Origin: Micractinium sp. NFX-FRZ
Taxonomy: Eukaryota > Chlorophyta > Trebouxiophyceae > Chlorellales > Chlorellaceae
NCBI GenBank assembly: GCA_029339195.1
Contig: JAPTJF010000506.1
Location: 1 to 43,137 of the forward strand
Length of the DNA stretch: 43,137 nucleotides
Direction of reading: 5' to 3'
The notes beneath the pieces were generated by a model. That model saw nothing but the letters and a program-made list of their open reading frames with translations, searched no databases and was not told where the DNA came from. The position numbers and the translations under genes were made by a program. Positions 1 through 12,400 of this stretch are shown in pieces (the stretch's first letter is position 1; every line of letters begins with the position of its first letter).

Positions 1-4
1 GGGT

Positions 5-47
<43 letters not shown>

Positions 48-66
48 CGGGGGGGGGGGGGGGGGG
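1..66. repeat. poly(G) tract at the window edge
   Basis: After GGGTGA the sequence is about 60 bases of almost unbroken G, with one C at position 48. It is not an algal telomere repeat, which would be TTTAGGG-like. It may be a real homopolymer or an assembly or sequencing artefact at a contig end. It matters because the 3' end of the large minus-strand gene points into it, so the C-terminus of that protein may be missing. Confidence 0.9.
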
Positions 67-482
67 CCGCGCGTCACAGTCCGATGTGTGAGCCCCCATA
101 CTAGCAAAAGCCAAACGGATTTCATTTCAGCATGCCCCTTCCGCACATGTGCCGATAGGCTTGATGCACTACGTTATTTCAACATATCCAGAGGTACACT
201 CTGCGCGTCATAGCAGCCAGGTGAGCCGGGCCAAACTTGGCATTCATGCACACGGTAAGCAGGCAGCAAGCAGGTCGGCAGGCAAGCACGTAACGCACAT
301 ATCAGCAGGCAGCAGAAGAGGGTGGCACGCTGCGGGTAGTGGTGAAGTGGAAGCAGGCAGCAGGCAGCTGGCAGCAGGGCAGAACGCAACAAACAGTGAC
401 ACGAGATGGCAGGACAGCAGGCAGCGTGCAACACGCAGTGACACAGGGTGGCAGGCAGCGGGCAGCGTGGCTGCAGACTCAC
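67..482 (-). other. end of the giant wall-protein gene: last intron and possible terminal exon
   Basis: The last clear cysteine-module exon ends at 483 with a C|GTGAGT donor in phase 1. Reading on along the minus strand, the acceptor GCGCAG at about 201-206 would open a 32-base exon (200 down to 169). It joins in phase and reads Q-C-T-S-G-Y-V-E-I-T followed by TAG. This is the simplest termination visible. I see no TGTAA signal after it, and the poly(G) edge may hide more exons. The stretch also contains GCAGG-rich repetitive sequence on the plus strand, typical of the introns of this gene. Confidence 0.3.
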
Positions 483-3400
483 GTTGCCCCTCTGCTATTG
501 CGCAGCAGTTGTTGTATTGACAGTCCCAGGCCACCTTGCAGCTGCAGTCTGCCAGGCTGGCAGCGCACTTTCCATTGAGGCAGCAGTAGGGAAAGGAGGC
601 TGGGCAGCGCAGGTTGTTTGCGTCGCTGCAGCTGCTGCAGGTTTGCGAGCCGTTGACGTACATAGCTGGGCTGCACACGCCCCAGGCTGCAGGCACGAGG
701 GCATGGGGGGAACGTCGGGATGCTAGGTGCCAGCTGGCAGCTGTAGCGGGTGGCCCTCGCACGGCGACCTCACTTCTCGGGGCTTGATTCACGGCACTCC
801 TTGGTACGGTGTGCTTTTATGAGCACGGCATGGTACCGGGCCCACTAATAGGCTGAGTGATCCCCCAGCTGGGCCACAGCGATCAGGCAGTTAGGGCCGG
901 GGCATGCGGGCAAGCGGGTTAACAGGCGCAGCGGGCAACCGGCGCCAGGGCACAGGGGCAAGCGGGCAGACAGGCGCGAGCAGGCGAGCATGCAAGCAGG
1001 TCAGTCAGGGCACGCATGAGCGCCCGCCCACCCAGAGCGTGCCCACCTTGTTCTGCCTGTTTAGTGCAACACTTGTCTTGGGGGCATTGCCAGGACCCCT
1101 GGCAGGGGCACTCATCCAGGCTGACTGCACAGCGGCCGCTGGAGCAGCAGTAGGGGAGCGTGTCTGGGCAGGGCAGTCCATTGGCGTAGCCGCAGTTGCT
1201 GCATACTTGGGTGCTGTTGACAAAGATTGTTGAGCTGCAGCGAGCCACCTCCGATTCAGATTCTGCAGGGGGGCGGCGCAGTGTGGCGGCGTGCCACCCT
1301 CGTTGGTAAAACCAGGCGGGGGTAGCCAAGCGGCTTGTGAGCGTCTGCCACATGCACAACAGCCTGTGCTGAGCTCGCAAGGTCACAAGGGAGCAGCCAC
1401 ACTCACCCGATTGCACCGGGCAACATGAGTTATGCGGGCAGTCGTAGGTCCCGCTACAGGTGCAGCCGGCAACGGTGGCAACGCACTGCCCGCTGTTGCG
1501 GCAGCAGTACGGGAGGGAGGCTGGGCAGGCCACCCCTTTGGCCATGGCGCTGCTGCAGTCTGAGCAGAGCTGCGTGCCGTTGACAAAGATGGCGGGGCTG
1601 CAGCGGCCCCAGACTGCAGAGGGGAGCAGCATGACGTGGAGGTGCGCCAGGAGACAATGAATGAGACGTGTATGGGTGGCCATGGCCATGCATGCCACGT
1701 TGGCGGATGGCCCCCTGCCCAAGGCATAGACGAACTGCAGGCTGGCCGGGGAGCAAACAGCATATGACATGTTGGATGCGGTGGGCCCTACCTCTACTCC
1801 TTGCGGTGGCATGTGCCGGCGTGCAAGCCCTCTCCCTCTGTGCCTCCTCCCTCCTAGACGTCTCCATCCCAGCCATGCCCACCTCGACCTCCCCGCCCTA
1901 AATGTCCGCCATCCATGTCACTGCCCTCGCCGCCTCCCCGTACCCCCCTTCCCCCCCCCCCCACCCACCCACCCACCCACCCACACACACACACACACCA
2001 CCGCCACCACCACAACAACACACACACGCTCCTTTCATCCTTCCTCTCGCCCTCCCGCACTCCCTCCCCACGCTCCCAGACCTCTCCCTCTCTGCCGTTA
2101 CTTTTTCCGCTCTCCTTCCCTCTCAACTCCCCCTTCGAGCAAACAGTTTCTCACGTTGGCCTGCTTGTTTGGCGCAGCACGTGTCCTGAGGGCAGTCCCA
2201 GGATTCCCGGCACGGGCATTCCGCCAGGCTGGCAGCGCAGCGCCCACTACCGCAGCAGTAGGGGCGAGAGGTTGGGCAGGGCACGCCATTTGCGGCGTTG
2301 CAGTCGCTACAGGCCTGCGAGCCGTTGATGAACAGGGTCGCGCTGCACTGCCCCATGTCTGCTTGGGATTGGGGGGGCGGGCTGCACTGGCCCGTGCCTG
2401 CTTGGGAGTGGGGGGGGCGGCGGGGGGTGGGGGGTGGGGAGTCACGTGCCCGAGGGCGCGGGGGCGCGGGGGGCGCGGGGCAGGCTTTACTGCACAAAGC
2501 ATGCAGGCTTGACGTGTTTCTCTTCACGACACAAGCCTATCAGTAGCGTCAGCTAGGCACGTGCTCAAATGCATAGAAGAGCAAGGGCAGAGGAACTCAC
2601 ACTGCCCGGCATACGGGTTGTTTGCGCAGCAGGTGTTGTCTGGGCAATCCCAGGTCCACGTGCACCTGCAGTCTGCCAGCTTGGCAGCGCACTTCCCAGT
2701 GGCACAGCAGAAGGGGTGGGAGGCTGGGCAGGGCAGTCCGTTGGCGTCTCTGCAGCTGCTGCAGGCTTGGATTTCGTTGACAAATATGGTGGGGCTGCAC
2801 ACACCCCAGACTGCAGGTGGAGGCCACAAAAACACATGTATCAACAGTTTATCAGCAACATGTCGGCAGTGAGTGTCTTGGAACCAAGCACCGCTTCAGT
2901 AAACCGGCAGAAAGACTGGCCTGCTGGCTCCTGGGAGTTGCAAATTTTCAGTGACACTGTTCAGTGAATTGTCACATGCACGAATGCAGCCAGACACGGT
3001 GCAAGCGAGGATTTCAGGTGGGGAAGCAGGGCAGGCCTCCTGAAGCTAGGCGGACAGGCGGTAGCAGGCCCACAGGCAGGCTGCCAACCGATGCCCCTCA
3101 ACAAGCAGCATGCGGGCAGCGCCATACATGCACGGTGCAGAGGTAGAACAGACGCCAGCACAAACAAAGCTGCCTCACCTTGGTCGTCTTGCCTAGCGCA
3201 GCACTTGTTCTGGGGGCACTGCCAGGACCCCTGGCAGGGGCACTCTCCAAGGCTGGCAGCGCAGCGGCCGTTGTTGCAACAGTAGGGGAGGGTGTCTGGG
3301 CAGGCCAGGCCGTTGGCGCTGTTGCAGTTGCTGCAGACCTGGGTGCCGTTGACCACGATGGCAGGGCTGCAACGGCCCTCGGCTGCGGGGATAAAGGTGG

Positions 3401-6400
3401 GGGTGCAGGCGAGAGTAGGGCACACCACAAGTGAGTTGACAACAGTCCTCAGCACGCTGGCGGGGTATTGGTGAAGGTTTGCCACACCATGCATGAGATT
3501 AAGTCAGGGCGCAATAAGACATGTTGACAGGCAGGCAGGCGAGCAGCGAGATGTTCAACAAGCAACGTATATGTCAGACAATATAGGCTCTGCAAAATAG
3601 CATGCAAGCAAGCAGGCGTGCTTGAACTTATCACTAAAAATCAACAGCATGCTGTTCTCACATTGTCCATCTGTGAACGAGCAGCAGCTGCCCGACTGGC
3701 ACTGATTGTTGCTGAGGCAGGGGCAACTGGCTGCCAGGCTTGCCACGCACTGCCCCATGCGACAGCAGTAGGGGAGGGAGTCTGCTGGGCAAGACAGGCC
3801 GTTGACACTGTTGCAGTTGGGGCAGACTTGGGTGCCGTTGCTAGCAACGATGACGGGGCTGCAGTGGCCCACACCTGCAGCGGGCACTTGCAGTGCTATA
3901 GTTCAAAACAATGCATGCTGTCGATGCCACAGTGCAGGAAGTAATAGGAGACAGGCAGCGTGAGGTATTTAAGAGCTAACAGGGATGGGTCCGGTGCGCA
4001 CACTGGGGCCGCTGGCAGGCAGGCAGGCAGGCAGGCGGGCGGGCAGGCAGCCAGGCAGGCGGGCTGGCAGGCAGCCAGGCAGGGCAAGGCTAGGCGGGGC
4101 AGGGCAGGGCAAGGTAGTGCAATGCAGTACGCGGCATCGTCCGGGGCACCTCTTGGCTGCCCCACCCACCTGCTCCGGTTGGCAGTGCGCAGCAGCTGTT
4201 CTGAGGGCAGTCCCAGCGAGAGTTGCACGGACAGCTTGTCAGGCTGGCCACACATTTCCCGTTGGTGGCACAGCAGTGGGGGAGGGCGCCTGAGCAGGAG
4301 AGGCCGTTGCCGTAGTTGCAGTTGCTGCAGACCTGGGTGTCGTTCACGACCAGGGAAGGGCTGCAGCTGCCCCATTCTGCAGGAGGCAGGCGCAGATTAC
4401 CCTAGTGGTGGGGTGTACATGTGAGAAACGGTGCGGGGATTTGGGCAGGGAGGGAGGCAGGCAGGCAGACAAACACTGGCAGTGGCCTGCAGTGCGGCCA
4501 ATGCTGCCACATCACACACACAGGCTGCACCACAGACGGCAGCAAGCAGTCACCTTGACCCGCTTCCTTTGCGCAGCAGTGGTTGTAAGGGCATTGCCCG
4601 TCGGTGGTGCATGGGCAGTCGGTCAGGCGGGCAACGCATTGGCCGTTTGTGCAGCAGGTCGGGAGGGTGTCTGGGCAGGAGAGATAGTTGGCACTGTTGC
4701 AGTTGCTGCAGACCTGGGTGCCGTTGACCACGATGGCAGGGCTGCACTGGCCCCAGGCTGCAGCGGGTGAGCACAGCAGGTAAGGGAGGGAGCCAACGGG
4801 TGTGAGTGAGTGTGCTGCAGACCGGCATAGCCCTGGCCGTATTTGTGGACTGACAGCAGGGCATCAGGGAAGTTAACTGCCAGCAGGACAAAGCACGGCT
4901 GGCAACAGGCAGGTATCGTATCAATGTGATGGTCCAGGCAGGCCGCACTGCTGGAAGTGGTGACGCGATGTGTTGCAGTCACCTTGGCCAGCCTGCTTTG
5001 CGCAGCACGCGTCCCAAGGGCACTGCCCGTTGCTCTGGCAGGGGCAACCGGCCACGCTGGCAGCGCACTGTCCCGTGGGGCAGCAGTACGGGTGGGTGTC
5101 AGGGCAGCGCACGCCGTTGGTTTGCTGGCAGTTGGGGCACGCCTGGGTGCCGTTGATGAAGATGGTGGGGCTGCACTGCCCCAGGGCTGCAGGGGCAGGC
5201 GCAGCTCAACCATAGACGGATCACTAGGATAACTGGCATGATCATTCTCATTGAAAATAGCATTAGCAGCTGTTGTCAGAAAAGGTGCAAGGTTGGGGCA
5301 GGCCAGGGGCGGTACGCGCTATGCATGCTGTGACACGTACGTTGAGGTCAGGTGGGAAGGCGGGACGGCACAACCCAGGCAACCACAAACACCCTTTGCT
5401 AAGCGGATGTCCTCACCTTGGCCCTCCTGCTTTGCGCAGCAGCTGGAGTAAGGGCATTGGCCGCTGTCCTGGCAGGGGCAGTCGGCGATGCTGGCAGCGC
5501 ACTGCCCGTTGCCACAGCAGGTGGGGAGGGTGTCTGGGCAGGATAGGTAGTTTGCACTGTTGCAGTCTGGGCAGACCTGGGAGCCGTTGACAAAGATTGA
5601 GGGGCTGCAGCGGCCCTCAGCTGCAGCAGGCAAGGCAGGATGAGCCGTGTGAGCGACGTCAGTCCGTACACGCAGCGCGGTGTCACCAGCAGGGGCATCT
5701 GGCTCCCAGCTCGCCATGCATGTGCCAGAACGCAGTGAAGTGACTTCACTTCATACTGCCAGGACCATGCATGAGAGCCCCGCACCGCAGGCAGCCTTTG
5801 CAGCTGGCTGCAGGCCCGGCGGCGGCCAGCGCTGTGCAGCGCACTCACCTTGGCCCTCCCGTTTTGCGCAGCAGCCCTCATAATACGCGCATTGGCGGCT
5901 GTCCTGGCAGGGGCAGTCCTCCAGGCAGGCGGCGCACTGCCCGTTGCGGCAGCAGTAAGGCAGAGTGTCTGAGGAGGATGAGCAGGCGAGGCCGTTGGCT
6001 TGTTCGCAGCTGCTGCATGCTTGGGTGCCGTTCACGAAAATGGAGAGACTGCAGCGGCCTGAGGCTGTGGGGGGACAGAGAGCAAGCGAAGGGACGGCGT
6101 CAGCTGCCTTTGCCATGGCTTGCCGCCAGAGCACGCAAGCAGCCGAGGGTGGTGGGGGGCAGTGAACACATATCACTGCAAGTGTGTGTGGGGCAAGCCA
6201 TGATGCACGCTAGCAGGCAGGCAGGCACTGTGCAGCAATCAAGCGGAAGGGCAGCAATGGAGCGGCTGCTGCGGTCACCTTGGCTCCCTGACTTTGAGCA
6301 GCAGCTGCTCCAGGGGCATTCAGAGGTTGAGGTGCAGCCGCAGTCGGTCAAGGTGGCAGCGCACTGTCCGTTGGGGCAGCAGTACGAGAGGGAGTCCGGG

Positions 6401-9400
6401 CACGTCAAACCATTGGCGCTGTTGCAGTTGGGGCAGACTTGCACGCCGTTTGTGAAGAGGGAAGGGCCGCACTTGCCCGCACCTGCGGGGGGGCCATGCA
6501 GCGGATGAGCAAGCCTCCACGGCAGGAATGCAACATGCAGGCCAGGCCAGGCCAGGGCCAGCATCACTCCCGGGGTCATGGCTGGCAGGCAGGTAGGCCG
6601 GCCGGCAGGCCGGCCGGCATCTGCGCAGCAGTTACAGGCATGCAGCCGGGAGCAGGCGGGGAGCAGGAGACACAGCAGCTAACACGATCGAAGATGGTGC
6701 ACTCACTCTGGCCCTCTGCAATCTCGCAGCACGAGTTGTCAGGACACTGCGAGTTGGAGCTGCAGGCGCAGTCAGCCAGGCGGGCAACGCACTGCCCTGT
6801 ACCGCAGCACACGGGGAGTGAGGCTGGGCAAGCCAGGCCGTTGACTTGTCTGCAGTTACGACAGACTTGGGTGCCGCCGACAACGATAGCCGGGCTGCAC
6901 TGGCCTCTATCTGCAGGGTGGGACAGCGTGTGGTAGCGAGTAGCTGAGCGTCTTGTTGAATTGTCCCCGGGGCGCCATCTCTCTACATGATGGTAGGGGG
7001 ACAGGGGCCGACAGCAGGCAGCCGCACCGCAGGCAGGCAGGCACCCAGCTCTCAGCAGGCGGTCAGCGATGAGGCAAGCTGGTGCACTCACATTGGCCAT
7101 GTGGAACGGCGCAGCAGCTGCTGTCGGGGCAGCTCCATTGGGAGCTACATGCGCAGTCACCGAGGCTGGCCACGCATTTCCCGGTGTCGAGGCAGCAGTG
7201 GGGGAGGGGCCCTGAGCAGGAGAGGCCATTTGCGTCGGTGCAATACTGGCAAACCTGGGCTCCGTCTATCACTACGGCCGGGCTGCAGCGGCCCTCACCT
7301 GCGAGCCGGGGAGAGGAGACAAGAAGAAGAACAGTACAACCTTGGGCGTGGGTGGAGGACACCAGCCGAGGTGCGGACCCTCATGTTGGACCCCCCCTCC
7401 GTGGCCAGCTTGGCGAGCCGGGGGCACAGCCAAGGGTGAGTGAGTACAAGCGTTATCCTGTGCGACGAGCAAGCAGTTGACGGGCAACGGCAGCAAGGAG
7501 GTGGTTGAGGGTGGGTCGCTGCCGTTTCGACAACACACGACCATAGTGGCCCAACATGCGGGGGCAGGGGGGGGGGGGGCGTCAGCTGGCGGAAGGCTGC
7601 AACAAACGCGCCTCTACAACAACGTAAAGGCTAAAGGGCGGGGGGGAGGCAGGGTCGTGCGACGGGGAGTCAGTCAGCAAGTCAGTCCGTCAGCAGTCAG
7701 TCAATCAGTGAGCAGTCAATCAGCACTCACCTTGTCCGGCGGGGATAGCGCAGCAAGAGTTGCTAGGACAGTCCCAGTTGTAAGAGCAAGACACGTCTGA
7801 TATTGTGAAGGGCGGCGGCGCGGGTGGGGACGGACTAGGTGGGGGAGGGGAAGGGGAGGGGGGCGGGGGGGATGGTCCGGGGGGGGGAGGAGAAGGGGAG
7901 GGAGGCATGGGTGGTGGTGGAGAAGGGGAGGGAGGCGGTGGTGGTGGAGGAGGCGGGGAGGGCGGTGGGGGTGAGGGGGGAGGCGGGCTTGGCGGTGGTG
8001 GAGATGGGCTGGGTGGAGGCGGGTTGGGAGGTGGTGGTGAGGGGGGAGGCGGGCTTGGCGGTAGTGGAGATGGGCTGGGTGGTGGTGGGCTGGGCGGTGG
8101 GGGTGAGGGAGGAGGCGAGGGGGGCGGAGGTGAGGGAGGAGGCGGGCTGGGCGGTGGTGGAGATGGGCTGGGTGGGGGCGGCGAAGGCGGCGGAGGAGGC
8201 GGGCTGGGTGGAGGGGGAGAGGGGAAAGGCGGAGGTGGGGAGGGGGTAGGTGGGGGAGGGGGCGGTGGCGGTGAAGGAGAAGGTGATGGTGGAGGTGGTG
8301 GTGGACGGGGCGGGCGGGGAGAGGGTGGTGGGGAGGGTGGGGAGGGAGGCGGGCTGGGCAGCTGCCCGACGGGTGTAAACGCCAGCTCATACTCGAGAAA
8401 CTCAGCGCCGGGCGACGGCACGAAGTCGAACACGTGGAGGAAGTCGTCTGCCGGGCGGACGGCAGCGTCATACACCCGGTATGTGGTCCACGCATTCCAT
8501 GGCAGCTCCAGCTGACCGCCGCCTACGCCCGTGGCCGAAACCAAGCGCCACTGGTTGGTAGGCAGAAGGCTGGGGGTGGGCACCCTGATGTAGGCATGCA
8601 TGGCACGCGTGATGTTGCCCACTGGAGCGCGTAACGTGAGTCGGGCAGTGGTGCTCTCAATGGTCACGTTCTCCGCCTGCCCCTCCAAGAACACCACCGG
8701 CAGCACAGCGCCGGTACGGCTGGAGTGCACGGAGTGGCCTCGCGCTGGATCGTCCACAAGAAAGTCTGGCAGGGAGTCGGCATCAGAGGTGGGGGCCAGC
8801 AGCTTGACCATCTGGACGGTGCTGTAGGTGGCCAACGAGCGGATGGAGGAGAGCGAGGGGTCACCAAAAATGTTCCTGCGGGGGGAGAAGTAAACAAGGA
8901 AAAGGAAAGATTACACATAGTCATTCACCCGGCACATGACTCTACGGTCCAGCACACACACGAGCATCTGGGCACTCTGAGATGCACGGGCCAACGCTTC
9001 ACCAAATCCTAACCCCGGCCCATGTACGCACCTGGTTGTCATGGATATGTTGCGTGGCCGCAGGCTGCCCTGCAGGTTGCAGCTCATCGTCCACAGCACC
9101 AAGGCGGTCTCCCCCGGCTGGATGTCGCCCACTTGCACACCCAGCTTGGCTGCCAGCGCGGTGCTATTGTTCAGCGTGACAGTGTCAATCGAGAAGGAGG
9201 CCCGCAGCCCCTTCTTATTCTCGATAATCTGCGGTTGTTGGGTGGTCACAGACACTCCGGAGGCTGGGCCCGCCCCGGCATTGTGCAGCAGCACGCCGAT
9301 GATGGCAGGCTCAGACGGCTCCACCTCCTGCAAGACAGCACAAGAAGCAGAGGGCGGTAACGGATGTGCTCAACAGACGCCATGCGCATGGCACGGGCAT

Positions 9401-12400
9401 GCAAGTTTTGCCCAGAAGCAAAGCACTCAGCTGGTGGCCGTGCCTGCTCTCCACACACTCTTCCCCCCACGCCCCATGTTGTGCCTTTCCCCTTGCTGCT
9501 CTCTTCTCCCACTGCGTCTCGGTTGCATCCCTCACATCTGTCACAAACACGGCTCTGCCACTCACCTCTGTGAAGGCGTTGTCACCCACTATCCATTGAG
9601 GGATGTAGTACCCCAGGCGCAGCTGGGGCTCCGGAAACACCTGGATAAAACAGGGAGGAGGTTACAGCTTTCGGGATGGGCCCTGGAAGCCAGCAGAGGT
9701 GTGGACCAGTGGGGGGGGCGGGGGTGCCCGCAGGCCGGGGCGCCCTTGCACGAGCTCCAGAGCAAGAGAGGCGCCAGAGGGCCAGAGGCGCCAGAGGCTG
9801 TCAGAGGGCACGCCTCCCTCCTGCCCTGGATATGATATGCCCCACACCCATCCGCATGCCTTGCATTCCAGCCTCCAGAACATGACAGACCTCTCAGTCA
9901 TCTCCCATACCTGAATCTCCGCCGGCTCCAGCTGCACCGTCTCCACTGCAGCAGTGGTGGCATCGCCGTCAAGCATGGTGGTGTACTGCAGCCACCCCTT
10001 GACGAAGAAGGTGGTGGGCGTGGTCAGGTTGAAGTTGCGGCTGGCCAGGGTCAGCTCCAAGTTGCCAGTCGCACCGGGCGCCAAGTCCAGCCCATTAGCA
10101 AGGCTTCCGCCATTGAGCGTGAAGCCCTCCAGGGTGGGCGGGCTGAAGGCAAAGTCAGCGGTGGCATCCTCCCCGGTGGCGGTGGTTACCTCCAGAATGT
10201 ACGTCGTGCCGCTGAGGCGTTGGTCCTGCGGGCATGTCAGGCTGAGGCTGGCCAGGAAGGCCTGGCGCTCAACCACAAACTTCTGGCTGATGCGCAGCAC
10301 GATGCGTGCACACACGCCGGGCTGGTCGTCGGTCTGGCTGAAGAAGCCGTGGAGCAGTGTGAAGGCGCCCCACACGAAGCTAGGGTAGCCGCGCCCCTGA
10401 GCGTACGCCATATCACGCAGGAATGTGCGGTAGTGCTCCTAAATAGGGGGCGTGGGGGAGGGAAGGGGATGGGAGGAGTACGTGAGGGAATATGGGTGGG
10501 GTGAGGGAGAACGGCATAAAACACAAGGCCTTTGTGCCATCCAGAAGAATGAGGGACGCTGTTGCATGCGCCACGCCGTAGCACTAGCACAAAAGAATTG
10601 AATAGGCACGGACCACGCGCAGGGAGAGCCCACAAGGAGGGGGCTGGTGCAACTGCCCACGCACCTGGACGACGCCGATCTGCATCCCGGTGCCATTCCT
10701 CAGCCCCTCGTTCCAAACGCTCCACCAATGTGCGGCGGATGGGCAGTGATGCGCTACCCAGCCCGGCGCTGAGCAGATCGCTGGCCTCGGCGGCAGATAT
10801 CGCCGCCCCATCCTCGCCCTGCACGAGAGACAAGCCAGCTTTTTGCAGGGTTGTGTGCAGCACGCCCCCTCTGGCTCCCATTGGACCAACGCCGCATGGG
10901 TTCATGGACACAAGGACGACGAGCACACTTTGAGGCAGCGTGGCATCCTCACCTCCGGGGCAGTCGCACGAAGAAAGAGGGCATCGAACTCGGCCAAGAG
11001 GCCCGAGTCCACGCGCATCCTGACGGGTAGGTCACCATAACCGTCGTCTACGCCCATGAGCTCAGAGAGCAGTGCTCCTAGGTTCCGCATAGCATCTGCA
11101 GGTGTGCACAGGAAAGATGCGGGTGATCCAGGTGCAAGAGCACATGGCACAACGGCACAGGCACACCGAGGTTGCAAGTGCAAGCCGGCAAGACACTCAG
11201 GCACACTCACCCGTGTATACCGCGTACTCCTTTCCATCATCGGTGATGAGGAAATCGTCAAAGTCGAGAGAGAGGAGGCGCCGTCTAGAGCTTGGGCCCG
11301 AACCGCCGCCGCCGCCACCACCACCGGTTGAGCTTTCCAAGATACAAGCAAACGCCGTCTTGAGAAGGCAGCTTAGCGGAAACGGAGCAACCTTGTCAAT
11401 CACACTGTCTCTGCACAGAGTAAGTTGCCAAAGGGAAGGGATTGATATGTGGTGCCTGAAAGCACGTGCATATGAAGTTTTCTGACATGGGAGACACGCA
11501 ATGAATTTATCCCTCGCCCCCCTCCCACTTACACAACCGTCTCGATGATGTTGACAACAGCCGGGCTGAGTGCCTGCAGGCGCCGCCGTCCAGAACCAGC
11601 AAAGACGGAATCCATAGCTCCCACTTCGTCAGCCAAGCGCCCTAGGTCAGGGCCCATGTCGACAAAGAACACCTCCACGCTGCCCACGATAGCCTCGAAG
11701 TTGGGGGTCAAAACGCCGCCGTCTCGACTGAGCCGGGCTTGCAGCAGAGTATGGCGTTGGACGGCATTGCGCAACTGCACCATGTCCGTGCCTGCCACGG
11801 CAGCCCCTCCACCTGCCGCACCCTCACATTGTGCACTGCCAGGTGTGGCGGAGTCACACCAGCCGAGCGCCTTCATCCTCTCGGCGACCCTGGCTGAGAA
11901 GGCGACCGTATACGTTGCAAACCTACGCACCGCGTGCTCCTCGATGCCGAGGTCAGGGGGTGCCATGGCGCCTGAAGATTGTAATAACCGCCGCCTGACC
12001 TTGGGCCCTGAACCGCCGGGTGATGAGCCCTTGGCCCACTTGACTATCTTGTCTAAGACGCCCTTGAGCAGACACTTGGGCAGCTTTTCCAAGCACTTGC
12101 AGGTGACTAGGGGGTCTGGGACATAGGTGGAACTTGGGGGAGGTGTTATGGTGATTACCCCACCTCCTCCGCCGCCGCCTCCCCCGCCTAGCAGCTGGCC
12201 ACCCGAACCGCCACCACCACCACCCGAACAGGCAACAGGACTGACAATCAGTATAGGGTTGCTAAAAGCTTCCATTAAGTTTGGACCGCTGCATTCATGG
12301 AGTGGGGAAAACGGCAGCTTCCATGAGGGCAGCACAGGCCGCGATTGCCATCTTGCACGCTTGCATTCTATCCGGTATGCTGCGCAGACGCATGCCTCCC

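Larger units (their letters stand above)
483..7298 (-). repeat. array of 15 tandem 12-cysteine module exons
   Basis: Exons in protein order: 7298-7092, 6910-6707, 6482-6279, 6064-5849, 5620-5417, 5186-4983, 4757-4554, 4376-4170, 3874-3662, 3382-3179, 2810-2601, 2358-2155, 1613-1407, 1262-1047, 686-483. Lengths are 204-216 bases, always a multiple of three, each entering and leaving in phase 1. Each encodes one module with the pattern C-S-P-x-I-x-V-N-G-T-Q-x-C-x-x-C, N-G-L-x-C-P, P-Y-C-C-x-N-G-x-C, C-x-C, C-P-x-x-x-C-C, G-Q: twelve cysteines as four CC/CxC groups plus singles. Acceptors are mostly CTGCAG and donors G|GTGAG. The pattern recalls granulin, hevein or WAP-like disulfide knots but matches none exactly. 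Such modules are probably extracellular binding or wall cross-linking units. Confidence 0.85.

Noticed and set aside
483..7298. Regularly spaced repeats every 400-500 bases, CRISPR-like at first glance
   Set aside because: The repeated units are 204-216 base coding exons that differ from each other, with variable introns between; not short identical repeats, and the DNA is eukaryotic.
7805..8515. Plus-strand glycine/glutamate-rich open frame
   Set aside because: Shadow of the second proline-rich hinge on the minus strand.
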